Counted from the stretch's first letter, positions 1 to 11,006 are shown. The stretch: DNA of 64,000 bases from Pistricoccus aurantiacus (GCF_007954585.1 NZ_CP042382.1:2542001-2606000); one strand, 5' to 3'. Numbers and translations are program-made. The notes: generated by a model from the sequence alone, not told the origin.

Positions 1-548
1 AACTGGGCGCCGATCAGCCCGATCAACACCACCAGGGTGGAAAGCGCATCGGAGCGAGAGTGCCAGGCATTGGCTTCCAGTAGCCGCGACTTGAGTCGCC
101 GGGCCGCCGTCAAAGTATAGCGAAAGCACCATTCCTTGCCGAACAGCGCCACCACCGCCAGGGCGATCGCCAAGAGCCCAGGGGCGCCGATAGGAGTGCC
201 GGCCACCAGCCGCGCCACGCTGGCCCAGGCAATACCTCCGGCAACGAAGATCAGAATGCCGCCTAGCCACAGGGTGGCCAGGGTTTCGATGCGCCCATGG
301 CCGTAGGGGTGATCGCTGTCCGGAGCCTGCTGGCCGAAATGGGTGGCGGCGAGTACGAAACCATCCGTGACCAGGTCGGAAAAGGAGTGAATACCGTCGG
401 CGATCAGCGCCGCGGAGCCCACCATCATGCCCACCGCCACCTTGGCGATACCCAGCAGGGTATCCAGGGCGGCCCCGATCAGCGTGACCCGCTGAGCTTG
501 GCGGCGCTGTGCGGTTCTATCCATGGGAGCTTCGACGGGAGAATCCAT
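1..548 (-). CDS. Cation diffusion facilitator (CDF) family transporter, partial
   Basis: This is the N-terminal part (182 codons) of an inner-membrane divalent-metal/proton antiporter; the 3' end lies beyond the left edge of the window. Reading the minus strand gives hydrophobic helices, the CDF metal-site motif HSFSD in the second helix region, the PYGHGRIE loop typical of the FieF/MMT1 branch, and a second HxxxD site (HSRSD) in the fifth helix region. I chose the ATG at 548; an in-frame ATG at 524 is an alternative. The next gene upstream on the same strand ends at 556, so the two may be co-transcribed. The metal (Fe, Zn, Mn or Co) cannot be told from what is visible. The family call is firm. 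Confidence 0.85.
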   Translation of the reverse strand, partial: MDSPVEAPMDRTAQRRQAQRVTLIGAALDTLLGIAKVAVGMMVGSAALIADGIHSFSDLVTDGFVLAATHFGQQAPDSDHPYGHGRIETLATLWLGGILIFVAGGIAWASVARLVAGTPIGAPGLLAIALAVVALFGKEWCFRYTLTAARRLKSRLLEANAWHSRSDALSTLVVLIGLIGAQ

Positions 549-555
549 ACTCGGC

Positions 556-1731
556 TTACAAACGTCCTGCCTTGTTGAGCGCCGGGTTGGCGTATTGCGC
601 CAGCCACCAGTCCCTGAGCTGTTCCGGCACCTGGGCGAGGCGCTGCTCGAAGCGCTGACGATCCGCTGTTTCGACATGGCTCAGATCCACCAGTTCCGGC
701 GCGCGACCGCTGGCTTCCAGGGCAAGCTGATGACTGGGGAACAGCCGGTAGCCCGCCAGGATCTGGCGATCGATCTCATCTGCCACCGCATCGTAATCCT
801 CGAACTCCGCGTTCAGAGGCGTACCTACATGCAGCTGGATGTGGCCTTTTTCTCCGGTGATACCGGCGACGATGGAGCGAATATCCTCGAACTCCAGTTT
901 GCGGTAGTTGCCTTGTGCATGAACGGCGTGCAGTTCCTTTGCTTTCTGGATATCGCAGGGGTCGTATTCGTAGCTGATGGATACTGGCACCAGACGCAGC
1001 TCGCGAATAGCATCCCCGAGACTCGCCAGCTTGTCCGTCTGGCGGCGGGCCATGGTCAGCATCTTGAGGATGGTCGGGTCGGTGCGGTCGATGCCGTCCT
1101 TGGCGCGGCCTTCCCGCTGGGCGAGCCACACGGAATGATTATCTTCGACGATGGAGTGACGAATATAGCCGGAAAGGGTCTGGTAGGCGGCCAGCATGGC
1201 GCGCTTGCCCTTGGCGGAGCGGGGCACGATGAAACTCTTGTTGAGCCGCATCAGATCGCTGACGTAGGGCTTCTGTAGCAGGTTGTCGCCGATGGCGATG
1301 CGTACCGTGTTACGCCCGGCTTGATAAAGGGCGAGATTGACGAAAGCCGGGTCCAGGGCAATATCTCGATGGTTGCTGATGAACAGGTAAGCGGTATCCG
1401 GATCAAGCTTGTCCAGTCCGATGATCCCGAAGCCGTCGGTGCTGGTCCGAATCATGCGCAGCATGTAGCTTTCGATGCGCTGCTGAAAATCCCCGACGGA
1501 ATTTACCCCGCGCATCTCCCGTCGAATGGCGAGGGTGGCGATGGTATGAGCCAGCCTGGGGAGAAAACGCGCGAGTCTTGGCAATTTGTAGGCGGTCAGC
1601 GCATCCAGCAGCTCCGGATCCTTGGCCAGGCGGTCGAGCACGGGTCTGACTTCCTCGTCGCGATAAGGGCGAATGTTGGCGAAGCGATCGTCGGTGGAGT
1701 CTAGGCTGACGTTCAGGGCGCTTTCGGTCAC
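556..1731 (-). CDS. PlsC-like glycerol acyltransferase domain protein
   Basis: A 391-residue protein with an acyltransferase core. The NHRDIALD stretch (about residues 118-125) fits the NHxxxxD catalytic motif of glycerol-phosphate and lysophosphatidate acyltransferases, and a later block around VWLAQREGRAKDG resembles the substrate-binding EGTRS-type motif III. There is no obvious signal peptide and no convincing membrane helix, so it is probably cytoplasmic or peripheral. Such proteins are usually annotated as 1-acyl-sn-glycerol-3-phosphate acyltransferase, but this version is longer than PlsC (about 245 residues) and its true acceptor is unknown. It lies 47 bp downstream of rdgC on the same strand. 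Confidence 0.75.
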   Translation of the reverse strand: MTESALNVSLDSTDDRFANIRPYRDEEVRPVLDRLAKDPELLDALTAYKLPRLARFLPRLAHTIATLAIRREMRGVNSVGDFQQRIESYMLRMIRTSTDGFGIIGLDKLDPDTAYLFISNHRDIALDPAFVNLALYQAGRNTVRIAIGDNLLQKPYVSDLMRLNKSFIVPRSAKGKRAMLAAYQTLSGYIRHSIVEDNHSVWLAQREGRAKDGIDRTDPTILKMLTMARRQTDKLASLGDAIRELRLVPVSISYEYDPCDIQKAKELHAVHAQGNYRKLEFEDIRSIVAGITGEKGHIQLHVGTPLNAEFEDYDAVADEIDRQILAGYRLFPSHQLALEASGRAPELVDLSHVETADRQRFEQRLAQVPEQLRDWWLAQYANPALNKAGRL

Positions 1732-1777
1732 GGCACTCTCATGGGCTTTGTTGTTGGGTACATTTTATTATGAGATA

Positions 1778-2734
1778 TCACGCGATTGCCGCGGAGGAAA
1801 GATCAGCCTCAGCGGGCTCGGATACGGCCCGTGCCTCACCGCCCAGCCATTCGATCAGCTGCTCGATGATCTCCGCCAGGGTCTGGGCCATCAGCAGGAA
1901 GTCCGTTTCCAGGCGAACCAGGGCGTCGTCCACGTCGCTTTGTTGGCTGGCTTCGTCGAGCAGCGCGTCCGCGAAACGCAGGGATTTCAGAGCGAGATCC
2001 TCCTGCAGCACCAGGCTGAGTCGATCCTCGATCTCAAGCCCCAGCCGGGTGGCCTGGCGGCCATTTTCAAGCAGCCGGTGAATCTCGTCGCTGGCGAGAT
2101 CCACCTGGCGGGCGCGCAGTACGCCGTCGTCACCCTTGGCCTTGAGTTCTACCTGATCGCCGAGGATCAAGGCGCCGGGCAGGGCGTCCGGGGCATGCAG
2201 CCATTCGGTCATGGCGCGCAGGGGCGGCGTACGGGTTGCCAGGGGCGTCACCTTGAGGCTGCCCAGGGTCTGGCGCAGCAGATCGAGCACGTCTTCGGCC
2301 CGGGCACGGCTCGAGGCGTTGACGGCGATCAAGTCGCGGCTCGTGTCCCACCACAGATCGATTTTCCGGCTGCGCACGAAGGCTCGGGGCAGCAGCTCTT
2401 CGTAGATCTGCTCTTTCAGCGCCTGCTTTTCCCGGCGCGGCACCGGAAAGCCCTGGGCAGCTTCCTGATCCGCCACCCGCTCATCGAGTTCCTCGCGAAT
2501 CACACTGGTGGGCAGGATGCGCTCCTGACGCAGCGCGGAAAGCAGTCGGTGGCCCTGGAGTTCGTGCACCAGGCTCGTGCTTTTTCGCCCGCCGGGCGGG
2601 CACCAGCCGAGCCGAGTGGCTTCGCTGCCGCCCAAGGGACGCAGGGCGTGTTCCGCCGCGGCTTCCTCGAGGTCTTCCAGCGCGATGCGCGGCGTTTCGT
2701 GCAGGCGATACAGGTGCAAGTGCTTGAACCACAT
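1778..2734 (-). CDS. rdgC: Recombination-associated protein RdgC
   Basis: RdgC is a ring-forming, sequence-independent DNA-binding protein that limits RecA-dependent recombination. The start MWFKHLHLYRL matches the near-invariant RdgC N terminus, which is why I use the ATG at 2734 and not the longer frame opening at 2800. The resulting 318 residues compare with about 303 in E. coli. Characteristic blocks include ILPTSVIREEL, the KIDLWWDTSRDLIAVNAS region and the acidic C-terminal half. It is divergent from gyrA, and the interval of about 180 bp between them holds the gyrA promoter. Identification is confident; only the exact length depends on the start chosen. Confidence 0.93.
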   Translation of the reverse strand: MWFKHLHLYRLHETPRIALEDLEEAAAEHALRPLGGSEATRLGWCPPGGRKSTSLVHELQGHRLLSALRQERILPTSVIREELDERVADQEAAQGFPVPRREKQALKEQIYEELLPRAFVRSRKIDLWWDTSRDLIAVNASSRARAEDVLDLLRQTLGSLKVTPLATRTPPLRAMTEWLHAPDALPGALILGDQVELKAKGDDGVLRARQVDLASDEIHRLLENGRQATRLGLEIEDRLSLVLQEDLALKSLRFADALLDEASQQSDVDDALVRLETDFLLMAQTLAEIIEQLIEWLGGEARAVSEPAEADLSSAAIA

Positions 2735-2836
2735 GGCGAGTCCCGGAATAAAAAGGATGCCCATTATGGACAAAGCAAGCGCCGGGTACCAGCGGTGCAA
2801 GGCGGCGCTCCGCCCTACGTTTAGCCTCGCCGGGGT

Positions 2837-2845
2837 GGTATAATC
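2837..2845 (+). promoter_or_regulatory. Extended -10 promoter for gyrA operon
   Basis: TGGTATAAT is a perfect extended -10 element (TGn followed by the consensus hexamer), about 67 bp before the gyrA start codon. No good -35 hexamer lies 16-18 bp upstream, as is common for extended -10 promoters. Transcription would start near 2852. It probably drives gyrA and the overlapping serC-pheA-tyrA/aroA-cmk genes. Confidence 0.6.
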
Positions 2846-2911
2846 CCGGGCTGTCGTTACTTAGCAATGCAAGGCGACGCTTCTCAGTTGAGTGAAAGGA
2901 TTTGACGACCC

Positions 2912-5626
2912 ATGGGTGACATCGCCAGAGAGATTTTGCCAGTCAACATCGAGGACGAACTCAAGCAGTCGTACCTCGATTACGCCATGAGCGTGATCAT
3001 CGGCCGGGCCCTGCCGGATGTGCGCGATGGTTTGAAGCCTGTGCATCGGCGGGTGCTGTTCGCCATGCACGAACTCGGTAACGACTGGAACAAGGCATAC
3101 AAGAAGTCCGCCCGTGTGGTCGGCGACGTGATCGGTAAGTATCACCCTCACGGGGACAGCGCGGTCTACGACACCATCGTGCGCATGGCTCAGCATTTTT
3201 CCATGCGCCACGTGCTGGTGGACGGCCAGGGCAACTTCGGTTCCATCGACGGCGACAATGCCGCCGCCATGCGCTACACCGAGGTACGCATGGCCAGGCT
3301 TTCCCACGAGCTGCTGGCGGATCTGGGCAAGGATACCGTCGACTGGGTCGACAACTACGACGGCACCGAACGCATTCCCGAGGTGCTGCCCACCAAGGTG
3401 CCGAACCTGCTGATCAACGGCTCCTCCGGCATTGCCGTGGGCATGGCCACCAATATTCCCCCGCATAATATGGGGGAGATCATCAACGCCTGCCTGGCAT
3501 TGATCGACGATTACACCCTGACCATCGATCAGCTGATGGAACACGTGCCCGGGCCGGACTTTCCCACCGGAGCCATCATCAACGGCCGCGCGGGCATTCT
3601 GCAGGCCTATCGCACCGGACGCGGGCGCATCTATGTGCGGGCCTGCCACGAGATCGAACACAACGAGAAGACCGGCCGCGACCATATCATCATCAACGAG
3701 CTGCCTTATCAGGTGAACAAGGCGCGGCTGATCGAGAAGATCGCCGAGCTGGTCAAGGAAAAGCGCATCGAGGGCATTGCCGAGCTGCGGGATGAATCCG
3801 ACAAGGAAGGCCTGCGGGTGGTCATCGAGGTCAAGCGCGGTGAAAGTGGCGAGGTGGTGATCAACAACCTGTTCGCTCACACCCAGCTGCAGACCGTGTT
3901 CGGCATCAACATGGTGGCTCTGGAAGACGGCCAGCCGAAGCTGCTCAACCTGAAGGAGATTCTCGAGGCCTTCGTGCGTCATCGTCGCGAGGTGGTGACC
4001 CGGCGCACCCTTTATGAGCTGCGCAAGGCCCGGGAGCGCGGCCATATCCTCGAAGGTCTGGCGGTGGCGATTTCCAGTATCGACGAGGTCATTGCCCTGA
4101 TCAAGGCCTCTCCCAACGCCGCGGAGGCCAAGGACAAGCTGCTGGCCGCCAGCTGGCAGCCGGGACAGGTCACCGGCATGCTGGAACGCGCCGGGGCGAC
4201 CTCCTGCAAGCCGGAGGATCTGGAAGAGGGCTACGGGCTGAACCAGAGCGCCACTCAGTATCGGCTTTCCCCGGCCCAGGCTCAGGCGATTCTCGAGCTG
4301 CGCCTGCACCGCTTGACCGGCCTGGAAACCGAGAAGCTGCTGGATGAGTACCTGGCGATTCTCGAGAAGATCGCCGAGTACATGGAAATCCTTGCGTCAA
4401 GCGATCGGCTGCTGGAGGTGATCCGCGAAGAGCTGATCGCGATTCGCGATCAGTACGACGATCCCCGTCGCACGGAGATTCAGGCCAGCCATCTGGATCT
4501 TTCCATGGAGGATCTGATCGCCGAAGAGGATATGGTGGTGACCATTTCCCGCAGCGGCTACGCCAAGACCCAGCCGCTTTCCGACTATCAGGCCCAGCGG
4601 CGTGGCGGGCGGGGCAAGTCCGCCACTGCCATGAAGGACGAGGACGTGATCGAGCATCTGATCGTCGCCTCGACCCACGACACCATGCTGCTGTTCTCCA
4701 ACAAGGGCAAGGTCTACTGGCTCAAGGTCTACGAGATGCCCGTGGCCAGCCGTGGCTCTCGAGGACGGCCGCTGGTCAACCTGCTGCCCCTGGATGAAAA
4801 CGAGTCGATCAGCGCCATGCTGCCGGTGCGGGAATACCGCGAGGACAGCTTCATCTTCTTCGCTACCGCCAAGGGCACCATCAAGCGCACCTCGCTGGAT
4901 CAGTTCTCCCGGCCGCGCAGCGTCGGCCTGATCGCCATCGACATCGAGGAAGGGGACAGGTTGATCGGCGCCGCCATCACCAGCGGTCAGGACCACGCCA
5001 TGCTGTTGTCTTCCAACGGCAAGGCGATTCGCTTCGAGGAAACCCAGGTGCGTGCCATGGGGCGTACCGCTCGCGGCGTTCGCGGCATGCGCCTGCAGGG
5101 CGATGCGGAGGTGATCAGCCTGATCATTCCGCAAAGCCAGCAGATCGACGCGGCAGCGGATGCGGATGAAGAAAGCGATGAAACTCTCGTGATGGAAAAC
5201 GGCAACGGCGGCCAGATCTATATTCTCACCGCCTCCGAAAACGGTTACGGCAAGCGTACTCGGCTGGAGGAGTTCCCGCTGCGCGGGCGTGGCGGTCAGG
5301 GGGTGATCGCCATGCAGACCAGCGCCCGCAACGGCAACCTGGTGGCGGCGATGCAGGTGTATTCCAGCGACGAGATGATGCTGATCACCGATCGCGGCAC
5401 CCTGGTGCGCACTCGGGTCGAGGAAGTTTCCATCACTTCCCGCAACACCCAGGGCGTCATGCTGATTCGTCTTGGCAAGGAGGAAACCCTGGTCAAGACC
5501 GTACGTATCGACGAGCCTGCGGAAGAGGAAGGCGTGCCGGAAGATGCCCTCGAGGGTGAACCGGCAGCGGAAGAGAATCAGCCGAACGATCAGCCTCGAG
5601 ACGACTCGTCGGAGGATGATGCCTGA
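2912..5626 (+). CDS. gyrA: DNA gyrase subunit A
   Basis: The breakage-reunion subunit of the A2B2 type II topoisomerase that introduces negative supercoils. The 904-residue product aligns without gaps to E. coli GyrA over the first 130 residues. The catalytic tyrosine is Y122 ([10 protein letters not shown]), and the quinolone-determining positions are S83 and D87, the susceptible-type residues. The GyrA box QRRGGRG lies at 562-568, followed by the beta-pinwheel C-terminal domain. It is longer than the E. coli protein (875) because of an acidic insertion within the C-terminal domain (around [10 protein letters not shown]) and an acidic tail. An AAAGGA ribosome site precedes the ATG. Its stop lies just ahead of serC, so the genes are probably co-transcribed. 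Confidence 0.98.
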   Translation: MGDIAREILPVNIEDELKQSYLDYAMSVIIGRALPDVRDGLKPVHRRVLFAMHELGNDWNKAYKKSARVVGDVIGKYHPHGDSAVYDTIVRMAQHFSMRHVLVDGQGNFGSIDGDNAAAMRYTEVRMARLSHELLADLGKDTVDWVDNYDGTERIPEVLPTKVPNLLINGSSGIAVGMATNIPPHNMGEIINACLALIDDYTLTIDQLMEHVPGPDFPTGAIINGRAGILQAYRTGRGRIYVRACHEIEHNEKTGRDHIIINELPYQVNKARLIEKIAELVKEKRIEGIAELRDESDKEGLRVVIEVKRGESGEVVINNLFAHTQLQTVFGINMVALEDGQPKLLNLKEILEAFVRHRREVVTRRTLYELRKARERGHILEGLAVAISSIDEVIALIKASPNAAEAKDKLLAASWQPGQVTGMLERAGATSCKPEDLEEGYGLNQSATQYRLSPAQAQAILELRLHRLTGLETEKLLDEYLAILEKIAEYMEILASSDRLLEVIREELIAIRDQYDDPRRTEIQASHLDLSMEDLIAEEDMVVTISRSGYAKTQPLSDYQAQRRGGRGKSATAMKDEDVIEHLIVASTHDTMLLFSNKGKVYWLKVYEMPVASRGSRGRPLVNLLPLDENESISAMLPVREYREDSFIFFATAKGTIKRTSLDQFSRPRSVGLIAIDIEEGDRLIGAAITSGQDHAMLLSSNGKAIRFEETQVRAMGRTARGVRGMRLQGDAEVISLIIPQSQQIDAAADADEESDETLVMENGNGGQIYILTASENGYGKRTRLEEFPLRGRGGQGVIAMQTSARNGNLVAAMQVYSSDEMMLITDRGTLVRTRVEEVSITSRNTQGVMLIRLGKEETLVKTVRIDEPAEEEGVPEDALEGEPAAEENQPNDQPRDDSSEDDA

Positions 5627-5627
5627 C

Positions 5628-6716
5628 ATGACACGCCATTATAATTTCTGCGCTGGCCCCGCCGCCCTGCCCGTGGCGGTGCTGGAGCGTGCCCGGGATG
5701 AGCTGCTCGACTATCGAGGGCGCGGCCTTTCCGTGATGGAGATGAGCCACCGCAGCGCGGAGTTCAATGAGATCGCCGAGCGGGCGGAGCGGGATCTTCG
5801 CGATCTGCTGGCGATACCGGACAACTATCGGGTGCTGTTCCTGCAGGGGGGCGCAACGCTGCAGTTCGCCATGCTGCCCTACAATCTGCTGGGCCAAGGC
5901 GGCACGCCGAACTATATCGATACGGGCATCTGGAGCAAGAAGGCCATCGATGAGGCGAAGCGGCTATTTTCCGCGCATATTGCCGCATCCAGTCGAGACA
6001 ATGGTCTCTCCGCGGTGCCACGCCCGGAGGCTATCGCGCTATCCGACGATGCCGCTTATCTGCACTACACCGGCAACGAGACCATCGGCGGGCTGGAATT
6101 CGACTATATTCCCGAACTGCCCGAAGACGTGCCGCTGGTCTGTGATCTTTCCTCGTCGATTCTTTCCCGGCCCTTGGACGTTTCCCGCTTCGGCGTGATC
6201 TATGCCGGGGCGCAGAAGAATATCGGCCCGGCGGGGCTGACCGTGGTGATCCTGCGGGACGACCTGCTGGAACGCGGCCGGGCGGACATGCCCAGCCTGT
6301 TCAGTTACCAGGCGATGAGCGAGGCGGGTTCCATGGTCAATACGCCACCGACCTACGCCTGGTACCTGGCGGGGCTGGTGTTCCAGTGGTTGAAGAACGA
6401 GGTTGGTGGGCTGGCTGCAATGGCTGACATCAACAGGCGCAAGGCGCAAAAGCTCTATCGCGCCATCGACGAGAGCCAGCTTTATTCCAATCCGATCGAT
6501 CCGGTCAACCGCTCCTGGATGAACGTGCCCTTCGTGCTGGCGGAAGAACGGCTCAATGCCGGTTTTCTCGAGCAGGCAGAACAGGCGGGACTGCTCAATC
6601 TGAAGGGGCATCGCAGCGTCGGCGGCATGCGCGCCAGCTTGTATAACGCGGTACCGGAAGAGGGCGTGGAAGCATTGATTGGGTTCATGAGGGAATTCGA
6701 GAGGAAAAACGCATGA
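5628..6716 (+). CDS. serC: Phosphoserine aminotransferase
   Basis: A PLP enzyme converting 3-phosphohydroxypyruvate to phosphoserine (serine synthesis) and acting in pyridoxal phosphate synthesis. The start MTRHYNFCAGPA at 5628 is the family's typical N terminus and gives 362 residues, the same length as E. coli SerC. The open frame extends upstream into gyrA, and ATG codons at 5616 and 5619 are alternatives that sit too close to the GGAGG at 5611-5615. The PLP lysine is K198 in AGAQKNIGP. It follows the gyrA stop by one base and overlaps pheA by ATGA at 6713-6716, so translation is coupled. Confidence 0.97.
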   Translation: MTRHYNFCAGPAALPVAVLERARDELLDYRGRGLSVMEMSHRSAEFNEIAERAERDLRDLLAIPDNYRVLFLQGGATLQFAMLPYNLLGQGGTPNYIDTGIWSKKAIDEAKRLFSAHIAASSRDNGLSAVPRPEAIALSDDAAYLHYTGNETIGGLEFDYIPELPEDVPLVCDLSSSILSRPLDVSRFGVIYAGAQKNIGPAGLTVVILRDDLLERGRADMPSLFSYQAMSEAGSMVNTPPTYAWYLAGLVFQWLKNEVGGLAAMADINRRKAQKLYRAIDESQLYSNPIDPVNRSWMNVPFVLAEERLNAGFLEQAEQAGLLNLKGHRSVGGMRASLYNAVPEEGVEALIGFMREFERKNA

Positions 6717-7813
6717 GCGATGGGGTTGGCGAAGATCAGGATCTGGATGCGCTAAGAAAGCAGATCGATGCTCTCGATAGCGAACTGCTGCAGTTGATCA
6801 GTCGGCGAGCGCAGTACGCGCAGCAGGTTGCCAGCATCAAGACCTGTGTTGATCCACAAACCCAGTTCTATCGCCCTGAGAGGGAGGCGGAAGTGCTGCG
6901 CCGGATCATGGCGCTCAACGACGGCCCGCTTGACGACGAGGAAATGGCGCGGCTGTTTCGCGAGATCATGTCCGCCTGTCTGGCCCTGGAGCAGCCGATC
7001 AAGGTCGCCTATCTTGGCCCGGAGGGAACTTTTACCCAGCAGGCGGCCCTCAAGCACTTTGGCGAAAGCGCCATCAGCCTGCCCATGGCGGCCATCGACG
7101 AGGTCTTTCGCGAGGTGGAGGCCGGCGCGGTGCATTACGGCGTGGTGCCGGTGGAGAACTCCACGGAAGGAGTCATCAACCATACTCTGGATTCCTTCAT
7201 GGACTCCTCCATGCGCATCAGCGGCGAGGTGGTGCTTCGCATTCATCAGCACCTTTTGGTATCCAGCACCACTCGTCGGGATAAGATCTCACGCATCTAC
7301 TCTCATCCGCAGTCCTTCGCTCAGTGCCGCAAGTGGCTGGATGCCCACTACCCTCAGGCGGAACGGGTACCGGTGTCTTCCAACGCGGAAGCTGCCCGGC
7401 TGGTAAGGACCGAGTGGCATAGCGCGGCAATTGCCGGCGACATGGCGGCCAAGCTCTATGATCTGGAAAAGATCTACGAGAAAGTCGAGGATCGTCCGGA
7501 CAATTCCACCCGCTTTCTGATCATTGGCAACCATGACGTGCCGCCTTCCAGTGAGGACAAGACCTCCGTGGTGGTGGCCATGCGCAACCAGCCAGGTGCC
7601 TTGCATGCACTACTCGAGCCGTTCCATCGCCATCAGATCGACCTGACCCGGCTGGAAACCCGGCCTTCTCGCAGCGGTGCATGGAACTATGTGTTCTTCA
7701 TCGATTTTCGCGGCCATCAAGACGACCCTCATGTGGCGGCGATGCTCGAGGAAGTGCGGCTGCGGGCTTCCGAGCTCAAGGTGCTGGGTTCCTATCCTGT
7801 CGGGGTACTGTGA
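6713..7813 (+). CDS. pheA: Bifunctional chorismate mutase / prephenate dehydratase (P-protein)
   Basis: Converts chorismate to prephenate and then phenylpyruvate for phenylalanine synthesis. It has 366 residues: an AroQ-type chorismate mutase at about 1-90 (LDALRKQIDALDSELLQLI), the dehydratase from about 97 (VAYLGPEGTFTQQAA) carrying the catalytic NSTRF motif, and an ACT regulatory domain from about 280 with the ETRPSRSG form of the ESRP phenylalanine-binding motif. Feedback inhibition by phenylalanine is therefore expected. It overlaps serC at its start. The hisC2 gene found between pheA and tyrA in Pseudomonas is absent here. Confidence 0.97.
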   Translation: MSDGVGEDQDLDALRKQIDALDSELLQLISRRAQYAQQVASIKTCVDPQTQFYRPEREAEVLRRIMALNDGPLDDEEMARLFREIMSACLALEQPIKVAYLGPEGTFTQQAALKHFGESAISLPMAAIDEVFREVEAGAVHYGVVPVENSTEGVINHTLDSFMDSSMRISGEVVLRIHQHLLVSSTTRRDKISRIYSHPQSFAQCRKWLDAHYPQAERVPVSSNAEAARLVRTEWHSAAIAGDMAAKLYDLEKIYEKVEDRPDNSTRFLIIGNHDVPPSSEDKTSVVVAMRNQPGALHALLEPFHRHQIDLTRLETRPSRSGAWNYVFFIDFRGHQDDPHVAAMLEEVRLRASELKVLGSYPVGVL

Positions 7814-7827
7814 AGGACGTGGCCGAC

Positions 7828-10101
7828 ATGAACGAGCCACGCCTGCTGATTGTCGGGCTGGGCTTGATCGGTGGCTCTCTGGCCGCGGCCCTCAAGGAGA
7901 CGGGCTTCCCGGGAGAAATCGTTGCCTGCGATCGGAATCCTCGAGAACTCGAACAGGCCTTGAGTCAGGGCATCATCGATGCCGGCGACACCAGCATGGT
8001 GAATCTGCTGCCCCGCACGACGCTGATTCTGCTGGCGGTGCCGGTGCTTTCCATGCAGACGGTGTTGGTAGAGTTGGCGCGGCTGCTCGATAAAGGCCTG
8101 GTGGATCGAGAGCGTCTGGTGATCACCGACGTGGGCAGTACGAAAGCCTCCATTCGCGCGGCGACCATCGAGGCCTTCGGCAAGATACCCTCAAACCTGG
8201 TCCTGGGGCACCCGATCGCCGGCTCGGAAAGGAGCGGCGTGGCGGCAGCCAATCCCCGGCTCTTCGATCGGCACAAGGTGATCCTGACCCCGGAGAAGGA
8301 TACCGCTCCGGATGCCCTGGCGCGGGTGAGGCGGCTGTGGCAAGCCTGCGGTGCGGAAGTGATGGAAATGACGGTGGAGCGCCATGATCAGGTGCTGGCG
8401 CGCACCAGTCATCTACCGCACCTGCTGGCGTTTTCCTTGGTAGATACCCTGGCGCGTCAGCATCAGCGGCAGGACATCTTTCGCTACGCCGCCGGCGGGT
8501 TTCGCGATTTCACGCGCATTGCCGGCAGCGATCCGGTGATGTGGCGAGATATCTTTCTGGCCAATCGCGATGCGGTGCTCGATGCGCTGGACGACTTTCA
8601 AGCAGGGCTCGCCGGGCTCCGCAAAGCGGTGGAACAGGCGGACGGCGACAGCATGCTGGCTATTTTCGACCGTGCCAGCCACGCTCGGCGGTATTTTGAT
8701 ACCTTGTTGAATCAAAGCAGCTATCAGGCGGGTTATCAGATCATGCAGCAAACGATATTAAGCTTTCGAGTAAGCCCCGGGGGCAGCGTTTCCCGGCGCA
8801 TTCGCGTCCCCGGGGACAAGTCCATTTCCCATCGTTCGATCATGCTTGGGGCCTTGGCGGAAGGCGTGACGGAGGTCAGCGGCTTTCTCGAGGGAGAAGA
8901 CAGCCTGGCGACTCTGCAAGCCTTTCGCGACATGGGGGTAGCCATCGAAGGACCAAGCCAGGGCCGAGTGACGATTCACGGGGTGGGTCTTCACGGGCTA
9001 AAGCCGCCGCCGGGGCCTATCTATCTGGGCAATTCCGGTACCGGCATGCGGCTGTTCGCAGGGCTGCTGTCTGGTCAGGCCTTCGACAGCGAGCTGACCG
9101 GCGATGCTTCCTTGACCAAGCGACCGATGAATCGTGTCGCCGAACCGCTGCGCCAGATGGGAGCCCAGATCGACACCGCACCAGAAGGACGGCCGCCTTT
9201 AAAGATTCGCGGTGGCCAGGCGCTCAAGGGCATCGACTATGAGATGCCGGTGGCCAGTGCCCAGGTCAAGTCCTGTCTGCTGCTGGCAGGGCTTTATGCC
9301 AAGGGAGAAACCCGCGTACGAGAACCGGCGCCGACTCGAGATCATACCGAGCGCATGCTGAGCGGCTTCGGCTATCCAGTCCGGCGGGAGGGAGATACCG
9401 CGATTCTATCCGGCGGCGGCACTCTGCAAGCGGGGCCGATCGATGTGCCGGCGGATATTTCTTCTGCAGCGTTCTTTCTAGTGGCGGCGGCGATTACTCC
9501 AGGCTCGGACTTGATCCTGGAGCACGTCGGCATCAATCCGACCCGTATCGGCGTCCTCAATATTCTCCGGGCGATGGGGGCGGATCTCGAGCTTTCCGGT
9601 CAGCAAGAAGTGGGTGGCGAACCGGTGGCGGACATTCGCATTCGCTATGCGCCGCTGCGCGGTATCGACATCCCCGTGGATCAGGTGCCCTTGGCCATCG
9701 ATGAGTTTCCTGCGCTGTTCATCGCCGCCGCCAATGCTTGCGGCACGACTCGGCTGCGCGGCGCGGAGGAACTGCGGGTCAAGGAGTCCGATCGTATTCA
9801 GGCGATGGCGAGCGGTCTGGATATACTGGGCGTGACCAATACCGTGCGTGAGGATGGGATCGATATCGAAGGCCGCGCCGAAAAGGACGACGACGGCAGC
9901 CGGGTACATTATGGCGGCGGGCGAATCGATAGCCTGGGAGACCACCGTATCGCCATGGCCTTCAGCATCGCCGGGCTGCGAGCCGGGGAGCCGATCCTGA
10001 TCGAGAATTGCGCCAACGTGGCGACCTCTTTCCCTGGCTTTGTCGATCTGGCCAATCAGGTGGGCATGCTGATCGAGACGGAGACTCGGGAGGGTTCATG
10101 A
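7828..10101 (+). CDS. tyrA-aroA: Prephenate dehydrogenase - EPSP synthase fusion
   Basis: One 757-residue protein carries two shikimate-pathway enzymes. Residues 1 to about 295 are an NAD-dependent prephenate/arogenate dehydrogenase (Rossmann glycines in VGLGLIGGS, then [11 protein letters not shown]). From about residue 306 it is a complete 3-phosphoshikimate 1-carboxyvinyltransferase: [11 protein letters not shown] at the start, the [10 protein letters not shown] phosphoshikimate and glyphosate-site loop, then RVKESDRI and [10 protein letters not shown] near the end. The start at 7828 follows AAGGA; a GTG at 7810 overlapping pheA is possible. This fusion is also known in Pseudomonas. It overlaps cmk by ATGA. 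Confidence 0.95.
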   Translation: MNEPRLLIVGLGLIGGSLAAALKETGFPGEIVACDRNPRELEQALSQGIIDAGDTSMVNLLPRTTLILLAVPVLSMQTVLVELARLLDKGLVDRERLVITDVGSTKASIRAATIEAFGKIPSNLVLGHPIAGSERSGVAAANPRLFDRHKVILTPEKDTAPDALARVRRLWQACGAEVMEMTVERHDQVLARTSHLPHLLAFSLVDTLARQHQRQDIFRYAAGGFRDFTRIAGSDPVMWRDIFLANRDAVLDALDDFQAGLAGLRKAVEQADGDSMLAIFDRASHARRYFDTLLNQSSYQAGYQIMQQTILSFRVSPGGSVSRRIRVPGDKSISHRSIMLGALAEGVTEVSGFLEGEDSLATLQAFRDMGVAIEGPSQGRVTIHGVGLHGLKPPPGPIYLGNSGTGMRLFAGLLSGQAFDSELTGDASLTKRPMNRVAEPLRQMGAQIDTAPEGRPPLKIRGGQALKGIDYEMPVASAQVKSCLLLAGLYAKGETRVREPAPTRDHTERMLSGFGYPVRREGDTAILSGGGTLQAGPIDVPADISSAAFFLVAAAITPGSDLILEHVGINPTRIGVLNILRAMGADLELSGQQEVGGEPVADIRIRYAPLRGIDIPVDQVPLAIDEFPALFIAAANACGTTRLRGAEELRVKESDRIQAMASGLDILGVTNTVREDGIDIEGRAEKDDDGSRVHYGGGRIDSLGDHRIAMAFSIAGLRAGEPILIENCANVATSFPGFVDLANQVGMLIETETREGS

Positions 10102-10811
10102 TCGACGAAGGACAAACGCGCAGCAAGGCGGAATCGTCGCCGGTGCTGACCGTGGACGGTCCCGGCGGCGCTGGCAAGGGTACCATCAGCCGTCTGGTGG
10201 CAGAACGCCTTGGCTGGCACCTGCTCGATAGCGGTGCGCTGTACCGACTGACGGCGCTAGCTGCCGCCTGGCATGACGTGGTACTCGATGACGAAGACGC
10301 TCTGGAGCCCCTCGCGGCGAATCTGGATGTGTGTTTTCTGAGTGACGGCGGCGATGCGCGGATATTGATGGAAGGGCATGATGTCAGCCAGTCCATTCGT
10401 ACCGAGCAGATCGGTGATCGGGCATCACAGGTGGCGGCCTTGCCGCGGGTTCGTCAGGCGTTGCTGCAGCGGCAACGTGACTTCCGTCAATCTCCGGGAT
10501 TGGTAGCGGACGGTCGAGACATGGGCACCGTGGTATTCCCCGAAGCGACGCTGAAGATATTTCTCACCGCTTCCGCTGAGGAAAGGGCCAGGCGGCGCTA
10601 CCTTCAGTTGCGCCAAGCCGGCGAGAATGCTAGTCTACCGAGTCTTTTGAAAGAGATTCAGTTGCGTGACGCTCGCGACATGCAGCGAAGCGTGGCTCCT
10701 CTCGTGCCGGCACAGGATGCCGTCGAGTTGGATACCACGCATCTGAGTATCTCCGAAGTGGTGGATCAACTGATACAACGTCTCGCTCGGATCGGCATCG
10801 TCGAATCTTGA
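10098..10811 (+). CDS. cmk: Cytidylate kinase
   Basis: Phosphorylates CMP and dCMP to the diphosphates. The 237-residue product has the P-loop GPGGAGKGT at 21-29, the substrate motif [10 protein letters not shown], the [13 protein letters not shown] block that contacts the cytidine nucleotide, and an [10 protein letters not shown] lid region. The start ATG overlaps the tyrA-aroA stop (ATGA) and is preceded by GGAGGG. Cmk followed by rpsA is a widely conserved gammaproteobacterial pair. This is the last gene of the gyrA operon proper before a 195-bp leader. Confidence 0.97.
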   Translation: MIDEGQTRSKAESSPVLTVDGPGGAGKGTISRLVAERLGWHLLDSGALYRLTALAAAWHDVVLDDEDALEPLAANLDVCFLSDGGDARILMEGHDVSQSIRTEQIGDRASQVAALPRVRQALLQRQRDFRQSPGLVADGRDMGTVVFPEATLKIFLTASAEERARRRYLQLRQAGENASLPSLLKEIQLRDARDMQRSVAPLVPAQDAVELDTTHLSISEVVDQLIQRLARIGIVES

Positions 10812-11006
10812 GGTAATGAACGTCATGGTTGAATCACTACGGATCCTCGGCTCGATGTAATGACATGAACACGGCAGGTAAACGGATAAGCCGGTTCAGG
10901 TCCAACCAGCGTCAACGTCCCCGAGGGTATTGCAGTAGGCCCGTGCTCGCTGGTGGCACGGAGAAGGCGTCAAGCCGCTATCAAACGTTGATCACGTAGG
11001 AACATC

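Noticed and set aside
2912..5626. Possible quinolone-resistance substitutions in gyrA
   Set aside because: Residues 83 and 87 are the usual Ser and Asp.
2861..5629. Long minus-strand open frames (482 and 410 codons) opposite gyrA
   Set aside because: They mirror the codon structure of gyrA, have no domain signature, and gyrA is certain on the plus strand.
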